Below are positions 1 to 4,485 of a stretch of DNA of 6,396 nt, piece by piece. The DNA comes from Paludibacteraceae bacterium (lineage in GTDB: Bacteria > Bacteroidota > Bacteroidia > Bacteroidales > Paludibacteraceae): positions 1 through 6,396 of the forward strand of contig CANIXM010000119.1 of assembly GCA_947471245.1 (NCBI GenBank), read 5' to 3'. How positions within the stretch are numbered: the first letter of the stretch is position 1; each line of letters opens with the position of its first letter. The translations under genes and the position numbers were made by a program. The notes beneath the pieces were generated by a model. It did not search any database. It was not told the DNA's origin and saw nothing but the letters and a program-made list of their open reading frames with translations.

Positions 1-2
1 AG

Positions 3-75
3 AGCGGAAGACGGGACTCAAACCCGCGACCCTCAGCTTGGAAGGCTAATGCTCTATCAACTGAGCTACTTCCGC
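3..75 (-). tRNA. tRNA-Gly (anticodon TCC)
   Basis: Read on the minus strand this folds into a standard 73-nt cloverleaf. The acceptor arm GCGGAAG (5' end at 75) pairs with CTTCCGC (4-10), and the discriminator base is U at 3. The anticodon stem TTAGC/GCTGA encloses the loop CTTCCAA, with anticodon TCC at 40-42, which reads GGA and GGG glycine codons. The T arm carries the usual GGTTTGAGTC-type loop. No CCA end is encoded, unlike the neighbouring tRNA-Tyr, so CCA would be added after transcription. It is the second gene of a tRNA operon led by tRNA-Tyr. In Bacteroidales this pair often precedes tRNA-Thr and tuf, which would lie off the left edge; that is inference. Confidence 0.96.
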
Positions 76-81
76 AATTAA

Positions 82-136
82 ACCCCTACCCCCTAAAAGG
101 GAACATAATTATGACTCCCCATTAGGGGCTGGGGGT
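82..136. repeat. Imperfect palindrome in the tRNA-Tyr/tRNA-Gly spacer
   Basis: The two halves 82-95 (ACCCCTACCCCCTA) and 123-136 (TAGGGGCTGGGGGT) pair at 13 of 14 positions, counting one G-T pair, with a single C-C mismatch. Each half also has its own small hairpin: CCCT/AGGG at 91-101 and CCCC/GGGG at 117-128. The element fills nearly the whole 63-nt spacer between the two tRNAs and is far more C/G-rich than the surrounding AT-rich DNA. It could be a processing hairpin in the tRNA precursor or a copy of a dispersed REP-like palindrome. The pairing is directly visible; the role is not. Confidence 0.6.
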
Positions 137-138
137 CA

Positions 139-224
139 TGGTGGGCAGTGAAGGATTCGAACCTCCGAAGTCGAAAGACAGCTGAGTTACAGTCAGCCCC
201 AGTTGGCCACTTTGGTAACTACCC
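139..224 (-). tRNA. tRNA-Tyr (anticodon GTA)
   Basis: Read on the minus strand this is an 86-nt class II tRNA with a long variable arm, as expected for bacterial tRNA-Tyr. The acceptor arm GGGTAGT (5' end at 224) pairs with ACTGCCC (143-149), including one G-U pair. The discriminator is A at 142, and the 3' CCA is encoded at 139-141. The anticodon GTA is at 188-190 in the loop of a CTGAC-type stem. The variable arm contains GTCTTTCGAC, and the T arm GGTTCGAATCC is standard. It is the first gene of the operon, starting about 25 nt after the -7 box at 250-257, and tRNA-Gly follows 63 nt downstream. Confidence 0.97.
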
Positions 225-249
225 TACTAGCCTTTCTTCAAAAGCGATG

Positions 250-281
250 CAAAGATAGTGGTTTTTGTTGATTTTACCAAA
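250..281 (-). promoter_or_regulatory. Bacteroidota-type promoter of the tRNA-Tyr/tRNA-Gly operon
   Basis: On the minus strand TTTG (281-278) is followed after 20 nt by TATCTTTG (257-250). This matches the Bacteroidota sigma-ABfr consensus TTTG-N19/20-TAnnTTTG. Transcription would start near 243-245, giving a leader of about 20 nt before tRNA-Tyr. The -33 box lies inside the last codons of ribH, so the tRNA promoter and the ribH end overlap. Box sequence and spacing are seen directly; activity is inferred. Confidence 0.8.
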
Positions 282-798
282 CAATATTCGCCATTTTTAT
301 TGCAGTAATTGCGGCCTCTATGCCTTTGTTTCCATGTATTCCGCCAGCTCTATCAAGTGCTTGTTGTAACGTGCTGGTAGTAAGTACACCGAATATTACT
401 GGACAAGCATTAGCTCTTACATTTAAATCTGTTATACCCGCTGTGACTCCTTGGCACACATAATCAAAATGAGGAGTTTCTCCTTGTATAACACATCCAA
501 GAGCAATCACAGCAGCATATTTAGCGACCTTGATTTCGTCCATCACTTGGTAGTAGTCTTCCACCAACATTTTTGATGCATATGACAACTCAAATGTTCC
601 TGGAACATGAATTACATTGATATTTTTCTCACTAACTCCATTTTCAATTAATGCTTCCATTGCACCTTTTAGCATCGTATGAGTTATCTGTGGATTCCAA
701 TCAGCTACTGCTATAGCGTATTGTTGTTCAGCCACTTGCTCTTTTGATGGCATTGTATCTGGATTGTAGTCTGATAAATTGCTTAAATTTGTTGCCAT
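274..798 (-). CDS. ribH: 6,7-dimethyl-8-ribityllumazine synthase
   Basis: This 174-residue cytoplasmic enzyme catalyses the penultimate step of riboflavin synthesis, condensing 5-amino-6-ribitylamino-uracil with 3,4-dihydroxy-2-butanone 4-phosphate to give lumazine. Family landmarks are present in order: the pyrimidine-binding WNPQIT (residues 34-39), PGTFEL (66-71), GCVIQGETPHFDYV (101-114) with the catalytic-region His110, PVIFGVLTT (133-141), and LDRAGGIHGNKGIEAA (148-163) with the phosphate-binding Arg150. The N-terminal 25 residues are a lineage-typical extension, and the length fits the family (about 155-175). The start is the ATG at 796-798; a terminator lies only 24 nt upstream and no Shine-Dalgarno site is seen, as usual in this phylum. 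No other rib gene is in the window. The identification is secure. Confidence 0.97.
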   Translation of the reverse strand: MATNLSNLSDYNPDTMPSKEQVAEQQYAIAVADWNPQITHTMLKGAMEALIENGVSEKNINVIHVPGTFELSYASKMLVEDYYQVMDEIKVAKYAAVIALGCVIQGETPHFDYVCQGVTAGITDLNVRANACPVIFGVLTTSTLQQALDRAGGIHGNKGIEAAITAIKMANIVW

Positions 799-821
799 AA
801 TTTTTGTATTGTATTTTAATT

Positions 822-861
822 AAAAAAAGCTAATCCTATAAATTAAGGAATAGCTTTTTTT
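822..861 (-). terminator. Rho-independent terminator after the TPR gene, possibly bidirectional
   Basis: A 15-bp stem is formed by 822-836 and 847-861 with a 10-nt loop; 14 of 15 positions pair. Seven T residues end the stem on each strand, so it could work both ways. On the minus strand it follows the stop of the TPR gene (881) by about 20 nt and ends that transcript before ribH. It therefore argues against simple co-transcription of the TPR gene with ribH. Confidence 0.8.
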
Positions 862-880
862 ACCATCATTATTGTTGTTT

Positions 881-1558
881 TTATTTTTGAACTCGAGCCA
901 AATACTTATCTACATCAGCTGCTTCGGCTGACTTTGGATACTTTTCTTTTATTGAAGTATATGCTTTTTCAGCATTAACAAGGTCTTTCAATGACTCATA
1001 TACTAATCCTAATTTCTTTAAATACACTGGACTTAGCACATCATTTTTGCAATCAATTGCTTTTTCAAATGCTTTTATTGCTTCTTCATTTTGATTTAAG
1101 TTTACATAACAGTCACCTATAAGCCCTAAAGTAGAAACTCCCAAATGTGTGTCATCTGAACGATATTTTTCCAAATATTCGATAGCTTCTTCATATTTTC
1201 CTAGTTTGTACAAGCAAATGCCTGCATAAGCATTGGCAAGTTTACCTGTTGCAGTAAAGCCATATTCTGAAGCTATTTCTATAAACCCTATGGACTCTAT
1301 CCCTTTACCTTCTAGTGCAATTTTGAATGAATCTACGGCAAATGCATTTTGGGATTTGTACATCTCATTTTGAGCTGCTAGTTCTCGTGGTTCTAAATAA
1401 TAGGTTTTGAATCCTAAAACAGCTAGTACAAAGAGAACAACCACCCCTAGACCAATTAAAATTACTTTCTGATTTTTCTCAATAAAGGCTTCCGCACTAG
1501 TCAATGCACCTTGAATATCATGAATTTCTTCAGCCTTTACTTCTTCTTTCTTTGCCAT
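881..1558 (-). CDS. Membrane-anchored tetratricopeptide-repeat protein
   Basis: This 225-residue protein has a charged cytoplasmic N terminus (MAKKEEVKAEE), one hydrophobic membrane segment (about residues 32-53), then a helical domain with three recognisable TPR units at about 105-131 (LANAYAGICLYKLGKYEEAI), 143-172 (GDCYVNLNQNEEAIKAFEKA) and 179-209 (LGLVYESLKDLVNAEKAY). The layout resembles the YfgM/TPR_21-type membrane proteins linked to the secretion machinery and periplasmic chaperones, but the specific role here is unknown. The lack of a cleavable signal sequence suggests the TPR domain stays anchored on the periplasmic side. The start is the ATG at 1556-1558. A candidate promoter lies at 1613-1620 and a terminator follows the gene, so it is probably transcribed alone. 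No symbol is assigned. Confidence 0.88.
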   Translation of the reverse strand: MAKKEEVKAEEIHDIQGALTSAEAFIEKNQKVILIGLGVVVLFVLAVLGFKTYYLEPRELAAQNEMYKSQNAFAVDSFKIALEGKGIESIGFIEIASEYGFTATGKLANAYAGICLYKLGKYEEAIEYLEKYRSDDTHLGVSTLGLIGDCYVNLNQNEEAIKAFEKAIDCKNDVLSPVYLKKLGLVYESLKDLVNAEKAYTSIKEKYPKSAEAADVDKYLARVQK

Positions 1559-1612
1559 TTGATTAATCTATTACTTTTGTTATTTTATAATTACGATTGA
1601 AAAATAGAACGG

Positions 1613-1620
1613 GCAAAAGT
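1613..1620 (-). promoter_or_regulatory. Candidate -7 box for the TPR gene
   Basis: The minus strand reads TACTTTTG, a match to TAnnTTTG, 55 nt upstream of the TPR start codon. Transcription would start near 1606, giving a leader of about 48 nt. No good TTG -33 box is found at the usual 17-23 nt distance, so the call rests on the -7 box alone. Confidence 0.45.
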
Positions 1621-1730
1621 AGCTATTTTCTTTGAAATATTGAAACTTTTACAGAGATTTTTAGCTAATGTGGTTCTAAATGATCATAAACTTATTCATC
1701 ATGGATTTTTCTCAAAAATTAACGATTCAA
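1621..1730. other. Divergent intergenic DNA with no recognised feature
   Basis: This AT-rich stretch separates the minus-strand TPR promoter from the plus-strand small-RNA promoter. I see no reading frame with coding character, no strong hairpin and no repeat in it. It may carry regulatory sites for the two divergent promoters, but none can be named. Confidence 0.5.
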
Positions 1731-1764
1731 TTGATACAATTTCTAAAACTATGGGTTATATTTG
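1731..1764 (+). promoter_or_regulatory. Candidate promoter of the plus-strand small RNA
   Basis: TTG at 1731-1733 is followed after 23 nt by TATATTTG at 1757-1764. This agrees with the Bacteroidota form TTG-N17-23-TAnnTTTG, at the long end of the spacing. Transcription would start near 1770, just before the 5' arm of the long RNA hairpin, and a terminator on the same strand ends at about 1991. The fit between promoter, RNA and terminator strengthens each call. Confidence 0.65.
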
Positions 1765-1770
1765 TAATAG

Positions 1771-1965
1771 AAAACACAAACAACCGCATTGTTTTGAGAT
1801 TGGAAAACTCAACACTTAAAATTAAAACGAGTAATGTGATTTCTTAATGGCGGGCTGCACCTTCGGGCATTCAATTGTGAACGGCAGATTACAAAGGGAA
1901 CTTACACCTCAAATCCTAATTATTAGGAGTTTTCTCAATGACAGCAATGCGGTTTTTGAATAATT
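1771..1965 (+). ncRNA. ssrS: Structured small RNA, 6S RNA candidate
   Basis: The RNA folds into one long interrupted hairpin. The closing stem pairs CAAA (1777-1780) and AACCGCATTG (1782-1791) with CAATGCGGTT (1945-1954) and TTTG (1955-1958), with only C1781 bulged. A second stem pairs TTGAG (1794-1798) and AAAACTC (1804-1810) with GAGTTTT-CTCAA (1927-1938), bulging ATTGG. Next comes an AT-rich open region (1811-1828), faced on the 3' side by a small hairpin TCCTAA/TTAGGA (1914-1928). The inner arm is irregular, with GAG/CTC, GTG/CAC and CTGC/GCAG pairings and a C(UUCG)G loop near 1860-1867. A closing stem, a large central bubble with a small 3'-side hairpin, and an irregular apical arm in about 190 nt is the architecture of 6S RNA, which binds the housekeeping RNA polymerase as a promoter mimic. 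The stems are seen; the 6S identity is inferred. A lineage-specific regulatory RNA is the alternative. Confidence 0.6.
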
Positions 1966-1991
1966 AAGCCCCAATCAATGGGGCTTTTTTT
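1966..1991 (+). terminator. Rho-independent terminator of the plus-strand small RNA
   Basis: AAGCCCC (1966-1972) and GGGGCTT (1980-1986) form a perfect 7-bp stem around a 7-nt loop, followed by a run of seven T residues (1985-1991) on the plus strand. The T run is on the plus side, so the hairpin primarily ends a plus-strand transcript, the small RNA. The same stem lies right after the stop of the convergent FISUMP gene and may weakly terminate that operon too, although its minus-side tail is only TTAATTATT. Confidence 0.85.
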
Positions 1992-2751
1992 ATGGATTAT
2001 CTTTTATACATTTAACTGAAAATCCACATATTTTCAAGTAGTTATAACGATATATACATGCTGTCTTATTATAGATGTATCTACACCAAGCATTATTGAC
2101 ATCCTGTTCGGAAGCAGTCCACCAGTTTCCATAATTTCCAGCACTTTTGCTATTACCACCCCAATCTCTACACCCCCCTGGCAATGCACTAAATCCAGTC
2201 TGATTGGAAGCATTATAATTTGGAGATAGCCAGTAATTTGTACCACGCTGTTTAAGCTTACCGCCTGCTTCTAATTCACCTCCCAAAAAGTCAACCAATT
2301 GACTCCATTCACTGTCAGTAGGAACATGCCAGCCTACTGGCGCAATGCCCCTGCTGTCTGTTACTGCATAATAATTATACAATTTCCCATACTGTGTGGC
2401 AGAAACAGCGTCATTATTGTAGTTACACCAAGCTGCTGTAGAAGTCGATTTCCAAGCTATTCTATCGGCAATACTATCAATGGAAGAACCATCCCGAAAT
2501 TTCCTAGTTCGCAAATTCTCAACCATCCAAGTCTGAGTACCAATAGTCACAGTATGGTAAACATTTCCCTCAATATCAGATACCGTGGTGGAAGGTTTGG
2601 CAGTTCTATTGACAAAACTGATGCTATCCACATCAGCAATTGCCCGAGAGTGGATTACACTTCCAGATTTGTATAAATATAAACTATCTTGCGCAAATAC
2701 CCCATCAATCATCAAAAAGATGCTAATCAAAACGTACAATATTCTTTTCAT
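1990..2751 (-). CDS. Secreted FISUMP-domain protein
   Basis: This 253-residue protein starts with a signal peptide (MKRILYVLISIFLMIDGVFA, probable cut before QD). Residues 23-46 form a short beta-rich module (SLYLYKSGSVIHS...VDSISF). Residues about 59-250 are a Fibrobacter succinogenes major paralogous (FISUMP) domain. Its hallmarks are visible: TVTIGTQTWMVENLR (67-81), AWCNYNND (107-114), YGKLYNYYAV (121-130), GWHVPTDSEW (140-149), GFSALPGGCRDWGG (186-199), NWWTASE (209-215) and GFSVKCIKD (243-251). The domain is common in exported or surface proteins of Bacteroidota and Fibrobacteres; its biochemical function is not established. No lipobox and no type IX sorting domain are seen. The ATG at 2749-2751 lies 13 nt after the hydrolase stop, so it is probably the last gene of a three-gene operon. 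Confidence 0.92.
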   Translation of the reverse strand: MKRILYVLISIFLMIDGVFAQDSLYLYKSGSVIHSRAIADVDSISFVNRTAKPSTTVSDIEGNVYHTVTIGTQTWMVENLRTRKFRDGSSIDSIADRIAWKSTSTAAWCNYNNDAVSATQYGKLYNYYAVTDSRGIAPVGWHVPTDSEWSQLVDFLGGELEAGGKLKQRGTNYWLSPNYNASNQTGFSALPGGCRDWGGNSKSAGNYGNWWTASEQDVNNAWCRYIYNKTACIYRYNYLKICGFSVKCIKDNP

Positions 2752-2764
2752 AATCTTACAATCT

Positions 2765-3682
2765 TTATAAGTTCTTCAACCAATATTTTAGATAATTCGT
2801 CCATTGTGAAACTTGTTCATTATCATAAGCCATACCAAAACCATGACCTCCATGTGGCAAAATATGGAGTTCTGCTGAAATTCCCTTTTTCAACAGACCT
2901 TGATAAAAATACAATGAATTTTTGGGTGAAACCGTTACATCATCACCTGAATGTACCAAAAATGTAGGAGGTGTGTTGGATTGTATTTGGAGTTCATTAG
3001 AATAATACCTAATCCATAGTGTAGTTTCAAATCCTCCCATGAGCAATGAACCTCTTGAACCCAGGTGTCCAATAGAGTCTGTAAAGGAGATTACTGGATA
3101 GGCAAGTATCATGAAATCAGGCCTACAACTCATTTTTTCGACCGAATCGGTAGCGCTAGAATTTCCTAAATCAAAATGAGTACCGACTGTTGATGCTACA
3201 TGCCCACCTGCAGAAAAACCCATAATCCCAACCTTAGAAGAATTTATTTTCCACTTTGCGGCATTAGCACGAACTAGCCGAATGGCGCGTTGTGCATCCA
3301 TCGATGGCGCCTTGTGGGGTTCGGGAGAAGAACCTGTATTAGGTATACGGTACTTTAAAACAATGCCAGCTACACCGATTGAATTGAGAAAATATGCAAT
3401 TTCAGTTCCTTCTAAATCAAAAGCTTGTTGCACATATCCCCCACCCGGACAAATGATTATGGCTTGACCAGTCGCAATTTTAGGATTGGGTAAAAACACT
3501 GCTATTTCAGGATTAACCACATTGGTAACGATTGCAAAATCAGTCTTATCCATTCGTTCAACATAGGTGTTTGTCTTCGAATTTGGAATAGTTCCTGAAT
3601 AAATTGGCATGCGATACTCCTGAGCGTTTGAAGACAAACCACAAATGAGAAGAATTAGAGAAAAATTGATGATTTTTTGCAT
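2765..3682 (-). CDS. Exported alpha/beta hydrolase, acetyl-xylan-esterase-like
   Basis: From the ATG at 3680-3682 the protein has 305 residues. This start is preferred because it begins directly with a signal peptide (MQKIINFSLILLICGLSSNA, cut before QE) and clears the upstream stop by 2 nt; an earlier ATG at 3739 would bury the signal and overlap the upstream gene. The alpha/beta-hydrolase landmarks are an oxyanion-hole loop CPGGGY (78-83), a nucleophile elbow GFSAGG (155-160) with Ser157, HSGDD (244-248) with the acid residue, and GGHGFGM (278-284) with His280. The tail NSLYFYQGLLKKGISAELH is typical of the family annotated as esterase/lipase, BD-FAE or acetyl xylan esterase. It probably removes acetyl or feruloyl esters from plant polysaccharides in the periplasm; the substrate is inferred. 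All catalytic residues are intact. It lacks a type IX sorting tail. Confidence 0.92.
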   Translation of the reverse strand: MQKIINFSLILLICGLSSNAQEYRMPIYSGTIPNSKTNTYVERMDKTDFAIVTNVVNPEIAVFLPNPKIATGQAIIICPGGGYVQQAFDLEGTEIAYFLNSIGVAGIVLKYRIPNTGSSPEPHKAPSMDAQRAIRLVRANAAKWKINSSKVGIMGFSAGGHVASTVGTHFDLGNSSATDSVEKMSCRPDFMILAYPVISFTDSIGHLGSRGSLLMGGFETTLWIRYYSNELQIQSNTPPTFLVHSGDDVTVSPKNSLYFYQGLLKKGISAELHILPHGGHGFGMAYDNEQVSQWTNYLKYWLKNL

Positions 3683-3684
3683 AT

Positions 3685-4200
3685 TCAATATTTGAGTAAT
3701 TTTATATATTCTATATGATTGGAACATGAAATACAACATAAATAGCCCCCTACTGACAAATGCACTGGCAAAACAAGTTCATTTGAGAATTGATCTATTG
3801 CAACTTTCTGATCAAAAACCAATCGGGACTGCAAATCGAATATTCTTACATTCAAGATTCCATCCAATATTGAATTAAATCTTATATGAATCTCATTATC
3901 AACAGGATTAGGGTATACAAAGAAGGTCTTTGAAATTTCTGTCTGCGGTTTAGATATTGAGGTATAAGTTTGAAAATCAAATGATGTTATTGAACTCAAA
4001 TCATAGGCCGATGGTGTGCCATTATAGGGTGATATATAAACCTTACCACCAGAAAAAGCAATACTTCTGATTGATTTCAAATCAGAACTAAGCACATCAC
4101 CTGATTTATGTATAACATTAAAATGTTTTTGTCCTTGCACAAAAGCGACTATTGACAATAAAAAACACATTATCAACACATTACATCTTTTTGTTTTCAT
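3685..4200 (-). CDS. Small type IX-secreted protein with C-terminal sorting domain
   Basis: From the ATG at 4198-4200 the protein has 171 residues. This start places a signal peptide (about 1-24, MKTKRCNVLIMCFLLSIVAF) at the N terminus; an in-frame ATG at 4230 would add ten polar residues and sits on the probable -7 box. The mature part has two tandem 23-residue beta modules, 27-49 (FNVIHKSG...SIRSIAF) and 54-76 (VYISPYNG...SITSFDF), a short linker, and a type A type IX sorting domain (about 91-171) opening with FFVYPNPVDNEIHIRF and ending GGYLCCISCSNHIEYIKLLK. The family cargo is carried through the Por/T9SS outer-membrane channel and often anchored at the surface. No catalytic domain is present, so it may be an adaptor or structural surface protein. 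It is probably the first gene of the operon with the hydrolase (2-nt gap) and FISUMP protein. Confidence 0.88.
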   Translation of the reverse strand: MKTKRCNVLIMCFLLSIVAFVQGQKHFNVIHKSGDVLSSDLKSIRSIAFSGGKVYISPYNGTPSAYDLSSITSFDFQTYTSISKPQTEISKTFFVYPNPVDNEIHIRFNSILDGILNVRIFDLQSRLVFDQKVAIDQFSNELVLPVHLSVGGYLCCISCSNHIEYIKLLKY

Positions 4201-4227
4201 TTTTTGAATATCGAATTGAATTATTGA

Positions 4228-4235
4228 CAAAGCTA
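4228..4235 (-). promoter_or_regulatory. Candidate -7 box for the secreted-protein operon
   Basis: The minus strand reads TAGCTTTG, matching TAnnTTTG, just after the mfd stop and 27 nt before the preferred start of the type IX cargo gene. Transcription would start near 4221. No TTG is found 17-23 nt upstream, so the -33 element is missing or weak. No terminator separates mfd from the operon, so read-through from mfd is also possible. Confidence 0.4.
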
Positions 4236-4245
4236 CATTTATTTA

Positions 4246-4485
4246 TCAAATTCTCTGGAATATTTCCCAGGCTTTTTCTACCGTTTTTACGTCTGAAAAA
4301 ACAACAGAGCGTCGCATATTTTGCTCTCTTAATTGACATTTTCGAGGGTTGCCAGCGATAAATTGAAGCAAGCGTCCAAAAACATCTGATTGATAATAAG
4401 TAGATTGTGGATTTGAGACGATAAAAGCAGTCATTTTATCGTTTTTTAATACTAATTTTTCAACACCAAACTTCATAGCCACCAA
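4246..4485 (-). CDS. mfd: Mfd C-terminal fragment, frame-shifted from the main mfd frame
   Basis: This 79-codon frame continues Mfd after the break near 4482. It begins with VAMKFGVEKLVLKNDKM, which is the direct continuation of the D7 (TRCF) domain, and goes on with FIVSNPQSTYYQSDVFG, also typical of Bacteroidota Mfd. It ends at the natural C terminus (TGA at 4246-4248). No separate promoter or Shine-Dalgarno site is evident. Possible initiation codons are TTG at 4483-4485 or the ATG at 4474-4476, whose last two bases overlap the TGA of the main frame. In an intact gene these residues are the last part of the domain that keeps Mfd autoinhibited. It is best treated as part of mfd, not as an independent gene. 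Confidence 0.85.
   Translation of the reverse strand: MVAMKFGVEKLVLKNDKMTAFIVSNPQSTYYQSDVFGRLLQFIAGNPRKCQLREQNMRRSVVFSDVKTVEKAWEIFQRI

Noticed and set aside
1938..1967. A nine-codon plus-strand frame (MTAMRFLNN) with AGGAG eight bases upstream, directly before the terminator, suggesting a leader peptide.
   Set aside because: The AGGAG is explained by pairing in the TTAGGA hairpin, and the frame overlaps both main RNA stems. Bacteroidota rarely rely on Shine-Dalgarno sites, and the frame is too short to show coding character.
1771..1991. The plus-strand RNA as tmRNA, RNase P RNA or SRP RNA.
   Set aside because: It is too short for tmRNA or RNase P RNA, has no T-loop with CCA end, and lacks the conserved RNase P GAGGAAAGUC segment. 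The SRP Alu/S-domain GGAA and asymmetric-loop motifs were not found.
2299..2676. Open plus-strand frames antisense to the FISUMP gene.
   Set aside because: The minus strand encodes an unmistakable FISUMP domain with a signal peptide, while the plus-strand translations show no family motifs and no promoter.
3683..3739. A longer start for the hydrolase at 3739.
   Set aside because: It would overlap the upstream type IX cargo gene by 55 bases and put 19 polar residues in front of a clear signal peptide. The ATG at 3682 is better.
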